This document shows, piece after piece, positions 19,976 to 32,045 of a stretch of 64,000 nucleotides of DNA (its first letter is position 1; each line of letters opens with the position of its first letter). This DNA comes from Heloderma charlesbogerti (taxonomy: Eukaryota > Chordata > Lepidosauria > Squamata > Helodermatidae): NCBI GenBank assembly GCA_026122225.1, contig JANEZZ010002201.1:248001-312000 (forward strand), read 5' to 3'. Both the position numbers and the translations under genes were made by a program. The notes below the pieces were generated by a model. That model was not told where the DNA came from. It saw nothing but the letters and a program-made list of their open reading frames with translations, and searched no databases.

Positions 19976-22204
19976 CTGGTATTACCCTGACTTTTTTACC
20001 AAATGTTGTCCAGGAAATTTCCTCATTTTTGCTATAAATATTTTCCCCACTCTTTCAGTATTTTTGTCATAATATGCATTATCATAAAAGGTGAGCACAT
20101 GGGGACAGTTTCAAACAAGAGATATCACATGAGTATTCCAATGTGGTACATTCCTATGTGAGGTCCGTACCACTTGAGCTCCTGCGGATTTCAGTCAGCT
20201 TTCGGGAAATTAAAGAAGTTAGATAATTTTATCATGGTAAATGCTTTGATGGACTGAGTACAAAGCACACACCGGCAAGGTTTCTAATGAATGACTCACT
20301 GACTAGATAGCTGTTGACTAAGCTTTTTCCTATTTCTGAATATTTGACAGAGGTGGCTATTTAAAATCCTTGAATCTTAAAAGAGAACGCACCATTCCTT
20401 CTCAACTTATCTGACTTTAATGGCATTTCTGATTATCAAGCTACTTGACACTATCTACCATTATTTCTTGTAGTGCTGTTTATTTCTTTTCAGTTAATGA
20501 AGGAACTGATTTATGAGTTGTGCTATGTGCATTTCCCCCCCCCCCAGCCCACAACTACTCAAGAGAAGGGTTTCTTTCTTTTTGTACAACATTCTCCAGA
20601 CTCAGGTTGATTGCGCTGTAGCTGCAGTCGATTTGGATCTGAATTTTTAGTAAGGAATCATTATTTTTAGTATGAGAATAAGGAATAGACATTCAAGGGG
20701 AGAAAACACCTGTTCATGCCATTATATGATAAATGTTGAATCGTTGCTCTGTTGAGCACTCCATATAACTTAGGATGAACGATAACATTTCTTTTTTACA
20801 ATATAATAGGTGATCAGTGTAGCATTTGTTCCTAAAATAATGGATCTTCTGCAGTAGGTCACATAATTTATTTATATTTTTCTTTAAGCATATTTGTTAT
20901 AGTAAAACAATGAACCAAAACTCAGCATCAACAAACAACAGAAATCTGGACTGAAGTGTTATTTATTCCCATAATTTGCTGTTTTTCTTTGGAAGAAAGA
21001 AGGCCATCTGTTCTGTTTTAACTGCCCCCCCCCTTCCCTGAATGATTTAGCAGTTTAATTTGTTTTGTGACAATTTTCCTCTTTGGCAGGCTCATATGTC
21101 CACCATATATATGTGAAAACAAGTAAAATTATAATGAAAACAGTGGATTATAATGAGATGTATGCCAGCAGGCACCATTGTGGGTCCCAATCTGATGTTC
21201 CCAGTGACAAAAGGAAGGGTATATGCAGCGTGAACAAACAATGCTCAAATGATAAAAACATGAGGGGGAAAAGTCTAGTGCCAGTTCTGGGTTTTAGAAG
21301 GCACACTCAATTGGCCCTCTCTCTCAGTGAGTCTTACTTTTTCATCAACATTGTCACCAGCTACTATTGCTCCTCATCCTCTTTCTCATCCTTGCTACCA
21401 CTTGCTTGCTCGATAGGCAGAGAGCCAGTGAGTAAGCAGGCAGCTCCTACTGCTCTTCCTCGCCACTGCCGTTCTCTGGGTGAGAATGAGAGTCAAGTGA
21501 ACAAGCAGGTTGCAATGATGAAGAGGAACAGCAAGTCCAGAGGGCTGTCTGTTTGCCCTTGGTGGGTTGTGGGCCTTTGGCAGGTGCCCAACCATGCCTA
21601 CCCTTAATGCCAGCCCTACTCAGATGCAAATATAGGGGCATGAATGGGAAAACTAGCTCAGTGATCTTTGTTAAGACACATATCACACATCTGATATCAG
21701 AGGACAAATATCTTTAGCTGTGTTCAGGCTACTCCCTATCCATGTTCTAAAAATGTGAGAAAGGAAATGCATCTTGGAGGGGAGTACATAAACTGCTCTG
21801 CAAAATAATGGTAATGATGCATTCTGTAGAAATCATGTGTATCTGTCTCAGTGTGTGTAGATAGCTTGGTGATGGGTGCGTAAATATATGGACAGGTAAA
21901 TCAGACTATTTCTGGTTCATATCACTTTTGCATGTATTCATCCATAATTCTGTTCTGTCTCATTTGCATAAATTGAAGAAATCTGTGTATGTTTTTTAAA
22001 CTGTATGAAAAAATGTGTTTAAAAATGTGTTTCTAAATATTTTTTCTCTCAAAATATGCATTTCCCTATATGTTTTCTCCCAAGATATGTAACCATATTA
22101 TCTCTCAAAACATTTAAAATCATATTTTGATATTTAATTTGGCATGGACTGTTTTTGAACACTGAGGAATGCAAAAGATGGTGGATAACTAATTCTGATC
22201 TGCA
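19976..22204. other. Unassigned AT-rich interval
   Basis: No gene recognised. A plus-strand frame of 174 codons at 21083-21607 shows no domain and no clear codon bias. Poly-C runs occur at about 20535 and 21025. Confidence 0.4.
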
Positions 22205-23690
22205 ATTATGTATTCATTTTTATTTGTTTATCCATTCCACCCATTAGCCAAAGCTTTCTGGGAGATTCACAACAATTAAAACCATAACATACAGCACAAT
22301 AAAACATAATACAAAACGTTTAGCAGTTTAACATTACAGGATAAAACCAAAGTAAAAACCAACAGCAGTGTAAAGAATTAAAAATACAGTAATAGATTTT
22401 AAAAGAACAGAAAGCGAAAGACTAAAATGTGTGGGAAAATAAGACGGTCTTCACCTGATACCAAAAAGATATAACATAGGCACTGGGCAAGCCTCTCTGG
22501 GGAGTGCATTTCACAACCAGGGAGGGACAAAGAAAAAGGCCCTCCCTTTAGTAGCCACCCACCTCACTTCCTTTGGTGGGGGCTTCTGGAGAAAGGCCTC
22601 TGATCTTAGGGTCCAGGCAGGTATATATGAGAGGAGATGTTCTTTCAGGTAACCTGGCCCCAAGCCATTTAGGGCTTTGACTGTTAATACCAGCACTTGG
22701 AATCAGGTCCGGAAATGGACTGGCAGTCAGTGCAGATCATGTGTTCATATTTGTCCCTGTTAACAATCTCGCTGCCTTGTTTTGGACCAGCTGAAGTTTC
22801 CAGACTGTTTTCAAAGGCAGTTCCACATGTAATGCATTGCAGGTATCCAGATGAGAGGTTATGAGAGCATGGATAACTGTAGCTAGGTTGTCTCTTTCCA
22901 GGTAAGGATGTAGCTGGGCTATAGTCTAAGCTGATAAAAGGTGCTTTGTGCCACTGAGTCCACCTGTGCCTCTAGTGACAACGATGGATCTAAGAACACA
23001 CCCAAATTATGAATTTGATCCTTTAGGGGGAGTGCAACCCCTTCCAGAAAAGGTTGAACATCACTTAGCCAGGCAGACGAACCACCCACTAATAGCAGCT
23101 CCATCTTGTCTGGATTGAGCCTCAGTGTATAGGTCCCCATCCAGTCCATTTACAAGCCCAGGCACTAGTTCAGAACACCCACTGCCTCACCTGAATTTGA
23201 TGAAAAGGAGAGATAGAGCTGGGTGTCATCCCGCATACTGGTGACACCTCAGTCCATATCTATGGATAACCTCCCCTAGAGGTTTCATGTAGATGTTAAA
23301 CAGCATAGGGAATAAGATAGACCTGTGGAATCCCATAGCATAGCTGTCAAAGCACAGAGCAATAACACCCCAGCACCACCTTATGGAATTGGTCATCCAA
23401 GTAGGAGTGGATCAACTGCAGTGCAATGCCTCCAACTTGCAATACAGACAACCTGTCTGGAAGGATACTGTGGTTGATGGTATTGAAAGCCCCTGAGAGG
23501 TCCAAGAGATTCAACAGGGCTGCACTCCTCCTGTCCCTTTCTTGACAAAGGTCATCCCATGGGGAAACCAAGGCAGTTTCCATTCCAAAACCAGGCCTGA
23601 AGCCCAACTGAAATGGATCCAGATAATCAGTTTCATTCAAGAGTGCCTGGAGCTGACTGGCAATTAGTCTGGAAGGTATAATCAAGTCAG
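22205..23690 (-). pseudogene. Old L2 LINE, RT half, degraded
   Basis: The 3' terminus is at about 22210-22270 (plus-strand complement of the ACCGCCCAATAGCC-type end). Going upstream on the minus strand there are open fragments at 22511-22696 (KALNGLGPGYLKEHLLSYIP), 22919-23149 (LRLNPDKMELLLVGGSSAWL) and 23347-23685 (YLDPFQLGFRPGFGMETALV, DLSGAFNTINHSILPDRL). The YADD region near 23230 is frameshifted. It is 5'-truncated at about 23690 and more diverged than the 4.2-kb and 28-kb copies. Confidence 0.85.
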
Positions 23691-23979
23691 TTTGTACTGG
23701 AATTCACAAAGATCAAATTGTTAAAGTATCCCTATATGTAGATTGGTATTTATTAGTATTTTAACCACCTCCTATATCCTTTTTGTATACTACTCCAGTG
23801 AGTTGTTACTAGTGCTGTTTTGAGTTTTTAAAGAAGCAAGAACTGTATATAAAAATTATACACAAAAATACCATAAGGTATAAAAATGACATAAAAGTAG
23901 AAACCTTTAAGAATCAGATAGTTTAAATAAAGTAGGGGTGGGCACATTTAGGAGGCCTGGGGGCCACTTCCCACTTCCC

Positions 23980-24035
23980 AGAATACTGGACAAGATGGAC
24001 CTTGGTCTAATCCAGCATGGCTCTTCTTGTGTTTT
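23980..24035 (-). repeat. Fragment of AAGAACATAAGAAGAGCC repeat
   Basis: The complement reads AACACAAGAAGAGCCATGCT, then GGATTAGACCAAGGTCC. It matches the start of the longer copy at 36153. Confidence 0.6.
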
Positions 24036-24268
24036 TATCTGCTGCCACCTCAATTTTATCTGCTGCTGTTACTTTGATTTGATTGCTTTATCTGATTTAT
24101 TTATGTGCTGAGATTAATATTGTGGTTTTGAAATCTTATTATAGAGCTCTATGAGCTATTGTAAACCATTTTGGGAGGATACATTATGCTAAAAGGCAGT
24201 TTAAAAATCTATTAAATAAATAAAAGGGAAAAAACCTGTTTAATTATGGATATGGGGAGAGGCATGTT

Positions 24269-24482
24269 ACCACAATCACACAGTATTTGGTTATAGATGT
24301 GGAAAGGATATATGGATTCTGGATTCTGTTCAGCTTCCATACTTAAGCAAGCATGTCACAGCAATAGCTCTAAACATGATAAAATAGAAGATAATTAATG
24401 ATGTCCACATTTCAGTTTCACTGATGTGTCTTCTTAACTTGGCAACTGTAGAATCAGGACATTTAAAGGACACACTTTAAAG
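24269..24482 (+). repeat. 214-bp direct duplication, copy 1
   Basis: Runs from ACCACAATCACACAG to GACACACTTTAAAG. It matches 25861-26074 with essentially one substitution seen (TTCAGTTTC versus TTCCGTTTC). Flanks outside are unrelated. No inverted ends, tail or open frame. Confidence 0.9.
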
Positions 24483-25671
24483 TCCTTTAAAATGTGTCTT
24501 TAAAATGTGTCTTTAAAATGGGGACATATCCCCCTTTTGCTGACACATGTTCCCTTGCAGACCTTCACAAAGGAGTTCAGTTAAAAATGGCTAAAAATGT
24601 TTTACTGGGGTCAAAAATCTTTACAAAGCAAGGCCCCATTTCTGGTCAGCATAGTCATTATAATAACAAGCATTTTATTATACATTTTTTCCCAATTGTG
24701 GCACCTGATCTCAGGGTCATTTTCTCTTTCTCTCCTTTGGGAGGAGCAAGAGAGTAACTGCAGATAAATAGGTCTATAATAATTCATCAACATACTGAAA
24801 GGTTTTTAAATCAAAGAGTAACACTAGCAAGAGCAATGAAGCAGAGCCATCTGATGTCTTAAAACAGCCTTGTAAACAAAATTTACTAGACTACAATTTT
24901 GTTTTACTAGCCTTGTCTGCCCATACACATCAACGTCACTCATTTGTGGCTTAAAAGAAAAAGAATGAACTTTTGTACAGCTTCTCTGCATGGTTGCCTG
25001 GAGATGATTCTTACTTGTTAGAAGCATCCAGGGATGTTCTCTAAAGTGCCTTTATTTAATGCAATACCTCTGTGGAAAGACAAAAGGCAAATAAATACAG
25101 CTTTTTTCTGCTGTATTGAATGTGGATTGTAAGGAAAGAAACTCATGGTTTCTGTAAAATGATTTCTCATTCAATTTTATTTGCAGAGGAACATAAGCAG
25201 GGCTGGTATCAGACTTCAGTGGGCCCTTGGGCATGGACTGCTAATGGATCCCCAGCTGCCAAAATTCTGGCTCACCACCCCTGCCAAACATCTGCTCCCT
25301 GATGCCAAATTCCCTCCCTGCACCAAATTTCTGCTCCCACCCATTAAGCAACTGTGTCTTCCTGGATGGGTCATGGCACTTCTGACAAAGAGCCGAGCCA
25401 GATGCTCTACTCACATGCAAAGGTGCTGCTGTTCACCAGGGAAACTTGTTGGGGCAGGGCTGATGAGCTTTTGGAAGGTGCCAATGCTTCTGAAGAGGAG
25501 CTGAGCCAGTCAGGCATTGGAGTTGGGTAATCTAAGATGGTGGATGATTGATACAGAGTGGATCTGAGTGGCTCAGCTCCTTCCAAAGTGCCACCAACTG
25601 CCAGGGAAATCTGTCCACACTGCAAGTTTGACAGGGTCAGGGATCAGATGGGCCCTGCCTGACCATGCCAA
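24483..25671. other. Unassigned interval between duplicated copies
   Basis: Begins with a short TTTAAAATGTGTC tandem. No gene recognised; a plus-strand frame at 25181-25504 shows no known domain. Confidence 0.35.
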
Positions 25672-25860
25672 CTCTGAGAAGAGTCCTACTGAATCAGATC
25701 AATGGCCCCTCTAGTCCAGCATCCTGTTTTTCATAGTGGCCAATCAGATGCCTGTGAGAAACCCACAAGCAAGACAGAAGGGCAATAGCTTTCTTCTTCT
25801 GTTGTCTCCCAGCCATGGGAAACCCTTTATATTTTCCTGAAACCCACTGAGTACATGCAG
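25672..25860 (+). repeat. Fragment of AAGAACATAAGAAGAGCC repeat
   Basis: AATGGCCCCTCTAGTCCAGC and CAGATGCCTGTGAGAAACCC match the body of the copy at 36153. It ends exactly where the second 214-bp copy starts. Confidence 0.6.
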
Positions 25861-26074
25861 ACCACAATCACACAGTATTTGGTTATAGATGTGGAAAGGA
25901 TATATGGATTCTGGATTCTGTTCAGCTTCCATACTTAAGCAAGCATGTCACAGCAATAGCTCTAAACATGATAAAATAGAAGATAATTAATGATGTCCAC
26001 ATTTCCGTTTCACTGATGTGTCTTCTTAACTTGGCAACTGTAGAATCAGGACATTTAAAGGACACACTTTAAAG
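25861..26074 (+). repeat. 214-bp direct duplication, copy 2
   Basis: Near-identical to 24269-24482, in the same orientation and offset by ~1.59 kb. The right-hand breakpoint is CTTTAAAG/CAGGG. Confidence 0.9.
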
Positions 26075-27722
26075 CAGGGTAGATGCTACTCATCTTGAAC
26101 AGGCTGTGCCTGCAATGCAGAAAGATGTAGCTAAATTTGATGAAGACCTAAAAGTAATGAAAGCTGTAGTGGTGGAATCTAGTACATACTTCATCCCATA
26201 CCTTGCTTACATCTAGCTTGATAGGTCTTAAAACAGGCCTTTTCAAACAAATCAATCTTCTTTACTTTTATTTTGTCTCTTTTGTGTAATTCTGAGTAAT
26301 TCACTAGAGTAACATTTTCTGAAAAGTTGCAATCCAGCATGTAGTGATCAGTTCTTAAATGTTCATGCAGGTGTAAGTACATAGAGCTGTGTACTTGATT
26401 GGGTTTCAAAAATACTGTAGCTTCTTTTTCAGCCAGTTTATATAATCTGCATAGAATCAAGGGATAAGGGATGGTACCACTTTAGGGTGCTGGTGCAAAG
26501 TCACATACTTAAATGGTTCCCCATTGCAAGATTTTTCTTGGTGAGTTCATTCAAACATTTACTGTCCAACCTGGAGCCTGAAGTGACAGAGTCCCCCCAA
26601 AACCATTAACACTTGATCCTGATGATTGTATAAACTGGCCCTCTGAAAGGCATTTAGAGGTGGAATATTCAAATGACTTGGCGGCTTGCTTTTCCCTTAA
26701 TAGTGGTGCAAATGCCTCATTTATATCCATTCATCATCATTGCCAAAAGCAACTTTATGCCTTTCTAGCACAGGGTAGATATTATTCTTTGGACAGTATA
26801 CAATGCAAAGATGATTCCAAATAGAGTTTGCAGGGGAGAAAATATTCCAAATAAGGTTAGCGGTGTCATTAATCTAGCAGCGCCATGGTTTAGAAATATG
26901 TGCCCCTTTCCCCAAAAGGTGGTTGTGTAGAAGGAAACAAAAAGAAAAAGCAAGCATTGCACGGTAGATAATTTTTGAATATTCATTTCAGGTAGAAAGC
27001 ATAAATCTTACTTCACTGGTTTGCTCAACATCTTCACAAATTCTTGCTCTCATTTATTTATTTGCTTTTGGCCTGTGGGATTGTTGGCAAGAATACCAAT
27101 ATGCTGATTTGTCCCCATGAGGGGGTAGGCCAGAATTTTAATTCTCATTAAAGTTTTCTTTCACATAGGACATGTTTGGGCAAAGGACACCTTGTACAAA
27201 GTGAAGCAGCATTCATTTTCATTATGATTTAAGCTTCTTCAAACTTAAGGCCAAAGATGCATTTTTTTCCACTTGGTGTGGAAAACTGATTTTACAACAA
27301 TGACTTGGCCAACTTTTTGCTTGACATCATTAAAGAAAACATTAAAATTATGAACCAAATCGATCTTTTCCTAGTATATAGTGTAATAGCTACGGCTGCA
27401 GGTGTGCCCAATTTACCAGTGGTTCTTCTAATTGCAAACCCTTGTAATTTTCCATGCAGTGTAATGGACAGATATTCAGTGGTTTTCATTGCCCAAGAAA
27501 ATAGATCAAGTGTGGCTTCTGCATCAATGGTTTTCCTGCTTGTCCTCATTTCTGCTGCTTTCTGTTCCTGGGGTAGCCATGTGTCTTGATTCTTCCTGCT
27601 CTGCATCTTGTATTCCTCTCTGTCCTCACTTCCTCCTCTGTGCCTCAAGAGCATATACAAAAAGGTTGATGTTCGCAGTGCATCGCTGCATCCAACATTG
27701 GGCTAGCAGAAAAAGAACAAGA
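26075..27722. other. Unassigned interval
   Basis: No repeat family recognised with confidence. Minus-strand frames at 27292-27660 (122 codons) and 26191-26460 (89 codons) have no domain I recognise. A degraded processed pseudogene is possible, but I cannot name a parent. Confidence 0.3.
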
Positions 27723-27741
27723 GGTGGTGGTGGTGGTGGTG
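27723..27741 (+). repeat. (GGT)n microsatellite
   Basis: Six GGT units. Confidence 0.85.
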
Positions 27742-28035
27742 TTCCACTAGCAGTTGCACAAGCGCTAGTGGAGCGAGTGGCACATCTAATGCAAGCAACA
27801 CCTAGCTCATGATTTTATTTATTTATTTATTTCATTTCTATACCGCCCAATAGCCGAAGCTCTCTGGGCGGTTCACAAAAATTAAAACCAAACAACACAC
27901 AATAAAACAATTTAAAATATATAGAACATTAAAACCACAATATAACAATACAACCACAATAAAACCTAGCAGCAGTGCAGGAGTTTAAAATACAGATTTA
28001 AAACAGCAAAGGTAAAAATTTAGAAAGCTAAAATG

Positions 28036-30903
28036 CTAAAATGCCTGGGAAAATAAAAAGGTCTTCACCTGGCGCCGAAAGGAATACAATGTAGGCGCCA
28101 GGCGAACCTCACTAGGGAGCTCATTCCAGAGCCGGGGTGCCACAGCAGAAAAAGCCCGCCTCCTAGTAGCCACCTGCCTCACTTCCTTTGGCAGGGGCTC
28201 ACGGAGAAGGGCCGCTGATGATGATCTTAAGGTCCGGGCAGGCACATATGGGAGGCGGCGATCCTTCCGGTAACCTGGCCCCAAGCCGTTAAGGGCTTTG
28301 AATGTTAACACCAGCACTTTGAATCGGGCCCGGAAATGGACTGGCAGCCAGTGCAGCTGGAAAAGTACTGGCGTAATATGAGCTCACTGGCCAGTCCCTG
28401 TTAACAATCTTGCTGCCCTATTTTGGACCAGCTGAAGTTTCCGGACCGTTTTCAAAGGCAGCCCCACGTATAACGCATTGCAGTAATCCAGACGAGAAGT
28501 TATCAGAGCATGGATAACTGTAGCTAGGCTATCTCTGTCCAGATAAGGGCGTAGTTGGTATACCAGCCTAAGCTGATAAAAAGTGCTCCGTGCCACTGAG
28601 TTCACCTGTGCCTCAAGTGACAGTTCTGGATCCAAGAGCACCCCCAAACTACAAACCTGATCCTTTAGGGGGAGTGCAACCCCCTCCAGAACAGGTTGAA
28701 TATCACCTAGCCGGGCAGATGAACCACCCACTAACAGTACCTCCGTCTTGTCTGGATTGAGTTTCAGTTTATTGGCCCTCATCCAGTCCATTACCGTGCC
28801 CAGGCACTGATTCAGAACAGCCACTGCCTCACCTGGTTTTGATGAGAAAGAGAGGTAGAGCTGGGTGTCATCCGCATATTGATGGCACCTCAGCCCACAC
28901 CTCTGGATAACCTCCCCCAGCGGTTTCATGTAGATGTTAAACAGCATGGGGGATAAAATAGAGCCCTGTGGAACCCCATGGCACAATTGCCATGGCACAG
29001 AGCAATAATCTTCCAGCACCACCTTCTGGAATCGGCCATCCAAGTAAGAGCGGAACCACTGTAGTGCAGTGCCTCCAACTCCTAACCCAGACAACCTATC
29101 CAGAAAGATACCATGGTCGATGGTATCGAAAGCCGCTGAGAGGTCCAGGAGAATCAACAGGGTCACACTCCCCCTGTCCCCCTCCCGGCAGAGGTCATCC
29201 CACAGGGCGACCAAGGCAGTTTCCATTCCAAAAAAACCAGGCCTGAAGCCCGATTGAAATGGATCTAGATAATCCGTTTCATTCAAGAGTGCCTGGAGCT
29301 GTCCTACAACCACCCGCTCAAGCACCTTGCCCAGGAAGGGGATGTTGGCCACTGGCCTACAATTGTTAACATCCTCTGGGTCCAGGTTAGGCTTTTTCAG
29401 GAGTGGTCTAATTACTGCCTCTTTTAAAGCAGCAGGCACCACTCCCTCTCTCAAGGAGGAATTTACAACCTCCTGGACCCAGCCGGACAACCCCTCCTTG
29501 TTTGATTTAATAAGCCATGAAGGGCAAAGGTCAAGCACACAAGTGGTCAATCGGACTTGGCCAAGCACCTTGTCCGCATCCTCAGGCCTCAGTAACTGAA
29601 ACTCATCCAATAAAACTGGACCAGACGGTGCTCTGAACGCCTCTACCAATGGAACTGCATTAATGGTGGTGTCCAATTCATGACGAATCTGAGCGACTTT
29701 ATCCTCAAAGTGCTGTGCAAACGTGTCACAGTGTGCTACTGAGGGTTCTACAGTCTCTCTCCCTGGCCCAGAATGTAACAGGCTATGAACCACTCGGAAA
29801 AGCTCCGCTGGACGACACTGAGAAGATGCAATGCTGGTGGAAAAGAACTGTCTCTTTGCCACCCTCACCGCCACAGAGTAGGCTCGATAGTGGGCTCTTA
29901 CCTGTGTTCGGTGAGACTCAGCACGAGTTTTCCTCCACCTGCGTTCTAGCTGTCTCCCCTCTTGCTTCATTGCCCTAAGCTCAGGTGTATACCAAGGAGC
30001 TGGCCGGGCTCTGCTCAGAGGGAGAGGGCACTTGGGTGCGATTGTGTCAACCGCCCGAGTCATCTCTGCATTCCACAGAGCGACCTGGGCTTCAACAGGA
30101 GCACCAGCCATACCAGCAGGAAAATCCCCCAGAGCCCTCTGGAATCCATCAGAATCCATTAATCTCCGGGGGCGGACCATTTTAATAGGTCCCCCACCCT
30201 TGCAGAGGGGAAAGGCCACCAGGAGTCTAAACCTCAGCAGGAAGTGATCTGACCATGACAAAGGGACAGATGTTAATTCCTCCACTTTCAGATCACCATC
30301 CTCCTGCCCAGTTGAGAAAACCAGATCAAGCATGTGTCCTTTTATATGCGTTGGGTCAATGACATGTTGGGACAGCCCCATGGTTGTCATGGCGGCCATG
30401 AAGTCCTGAGCTGCCCCGGATACAGTGGCCTCGGCATGGAAGTTGGGATCCCCCAGGACCATCGTCCTGGGGGTCCTCAACACCAAGTCCGAGACCACCT
30501 CCGTCAGCTCAGGCAGGGAGTCTGATGAGCAGCGGGCTGGGCGGTACACCAACAGAATCCCTAATCTGTCCCGGGTACCCAACACAAGGTACAAACACTC
30601 AAGATCTGCACTCGAATGAGCAGGAAGCCTGGAGAGGGAGATTGAATTCCTATAGACCACGGCAACCCCCCCTCCCCGACCCTCAAGTTGGTGTTGGTGC
30701 TGCACTGAGTACCCAGGAGGGCACAGCTGGGAGAAAGTGACCCCTCCCAGTTCCCCCACCCAGGTCTCAGTAATACATGCCAGGTCAGTCCCCTCATCCA
30801 CAATCAAGTCATGGATGAGGGAGATTTTATTTTGGGCCGACCTGGCATTCAGCAGCAGCACCACCAGACCCGAGGGCAGACTGGTAAGGCTGCCAGGAAC
30901 CAT
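28036..30903 (-). pseudogene. L2 ORF2: endonuclease-reverse transcriptase with premature stop
   Basis: An 839-residue frame (30903-28384) and the following 28036-28383 codons are the same reading frame, split by one TGA after TGTGQ, where the 4.2-kb copy reads LR. N-terminal endonuclease: LLNARSAQNKISLIHDL, CITETWVGEL, GGGVAVVYRN, VLGDPNFHAE and SWSDHFLLRF. RT: KPNLDPEDVNNCRPV, FQSGFRPGFFGMETALV, LLDLSAAFDTIDH (motif A), GVPQGSILSPMLF (motif B), YADDTQLYLSF (motif C) and LKLNPDKTEVLLVGG. The C-terminus ends KTFLFSQAF. The Met at 30903 lies right at the SINE junction and may not be the native start. The GDPN in place of the GDFN usual in L2 is a possible active-site-adjacent change. Confidence 0.9.
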
Positions 30904-31140
30904 TTATTTATTTATTTATTGTATTTATACCCCGCCTTTTTTCCTCTTGCAAGGAACCCAAGGCGGCTTACATTATCCTCCTCCTCTTCATTTTATCCTC
31001 ACAACAACAACCCTGTGAGGTGGGTTGGGCTGAGAGTCTGTGACTGGCCCAAAGTCACCCAGTGAGCTTCCATGGCCGAGTGGGGACTAGAACCCGGATC
31101 TCCCAGCTCCTAGTCCAAACACTCTTGCCACTACACCACA
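30904..31140 (-). repeat. tRNA-derived SINE with L2-like tail, nested in L2 5' region
   Basis: The complement starts TGGTGTAGTGGCAAGAG (A box-like) with GGTTCTAGTCCCC (B box-like). It runs through TGGGCCAGTCACAGACTCTC and CTCACAGGGTTGTTGTTGTG, and ends GGGGTATAAATACAATAAAT with an (AAAT)n tail. The tail abuts the L2 coding sequence at 30903. The tail resembles the L2 end, consistent with L2-mediated mobilisation. Confidence 0.8.
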
Positions 31141-31548
31141 GCACCACACTTCCCCCCATCAGGTTGGGGGAAGAACCAGAAGAGGGGACAGCTGTAAGGT
31201 GTCTAGCCCCTCTTCTCCTCAGCTGGCCTGTTAATCCCCCAACGCCATACCTCCCCCTGCCCGTGACTACAGTTATGGTGGCACCTCCCCGACCCCCTGA
31301 GTTGCCCAATAGTCCTCCCAGGCACATATTAAAATGTTAGGGTATAAAATGCACAACAGTTTAAAAGAATATAAAAGATAAGAGATAAAAGAGAACAGCA
31401 GCTAAGAAGGAGCAGATAAAGTCCACGTTTGCCCCTTTCCCCTTGTCTTTAAAGCTGCTGCCCTCTGCTGCTGGTATTTGCTGCTGGTATTGTGGCTGCT
31501 GGTGTCTCTGGAGAGGCAGGTGGGTAGGTCTTCAGATCCTACGCGACT

Positions 31549-31588
31549 CCAAGTGCGACGCTAAGTGCACACTTAGCATCGCACTTGG
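31549..31588. repeat. 19-bp-arm hairpin
   Basis: CCAAGTGCGACGCTAAGTG, a 2-base loop, then its complement with one mismatch. It lies just before the first unit of the tandem repeat. Confidence 0.85.
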
Positions 31589-31602
31589 CGCGACGCCGAG
31601 GT

Positions 31603-32045
31603 GCTGCCTCTGGCAGCCCCGCCTTAAGTACCTGTGGGCGGGGGCAGAAGCAGGCTCAGGCTCAGGATCACCCGGTGCAGCTGCTGGCTGGTCCTCCTTC
31701 CCCAGGCTCCTTCCCTAGCAGCCTCTGGAAGCCCCGCCTTAAGTACCTGTGGGCAGGGGCAGAAGCAGGCTCAGGATCCACCCGGTGCAGCTGCTGGCTG
31801 GTCCTCCTTCCCCCAGGCTCCTTCCTGAGCAGCCTCTGGCAGCCCCACCTTAAGTACCTGTGGGCAGGGGCAGAAGCAGGCTCAGGATCCACCCGGTGCA
31901 GCTGCTGGCTGGTCCTCCTTCCCCCAGGCTCCTTCCCGAGTAGCCTCTGGCAGCCCCGCCTTAAGTACCTGTGGGCAGGGGCAGAAGCAGGCTCAGGCTC
32001 AGGATCCACCTGGTGCAGCTGCTTGTGCAATGGCTTGTTCATCTG
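31603..32045 (-). repeat. 111-bp tandem repeat (four units) upstream of L2
   Basis: The marker CCTCTGGMAGCCCC begins at 31607, 31722, 31833 and 31944, giving periods of 115, 111 and 111. Units share CCTTAAGTACCTGTGGGC and CAGCTGCTGGCTGGTCCTCC. The period 111 is divisible by three, so plus-strand frames stay open and repeat (KYLWAGAEAGSGS). I treat that as a by-product and not a gene. Placement upstream of the L2 5' UTR suggests 5' UTR monomers, or an independent minisatellite. Confidence 0.85.

Larger units (their letters stand above)
27811..31340 (-). mobile_element. L2-clade LINE, nearly full-length, one in-frame stop
   Basis: The 3' tail (complement of TTTATTTATTTATTT) is at 27811-27830 and the L2 terminus follows. 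The protein frame runs on the minus strand from 30903 down to 28036, broken only by a TGA at 28384-28386. A SINE occupies 30904-31140, and 31146-31340 resembles the 5' UTR in the old L2 copy near 58.8 kb (GGTGCCACCATAACTG versus GGTACCACTATTCCAG). It is by far the best-preserved autonomous element here. Target duplications were not identified, so the true 5' limit could lie further right. Confidence 0.87.

Noticed and set aside
21083..21607. 174-codon plus-strand frame as a host exon
   Set aside because: No domain, no splice-site context I could defend, and a biased Ser/Leu mix typical of chance frames.
27292..27660. 122-codon minus-strand frame as a host gene
   Set aside because: I could not match it to any protein family. 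A decayed pseudogene is possible but unsupported.
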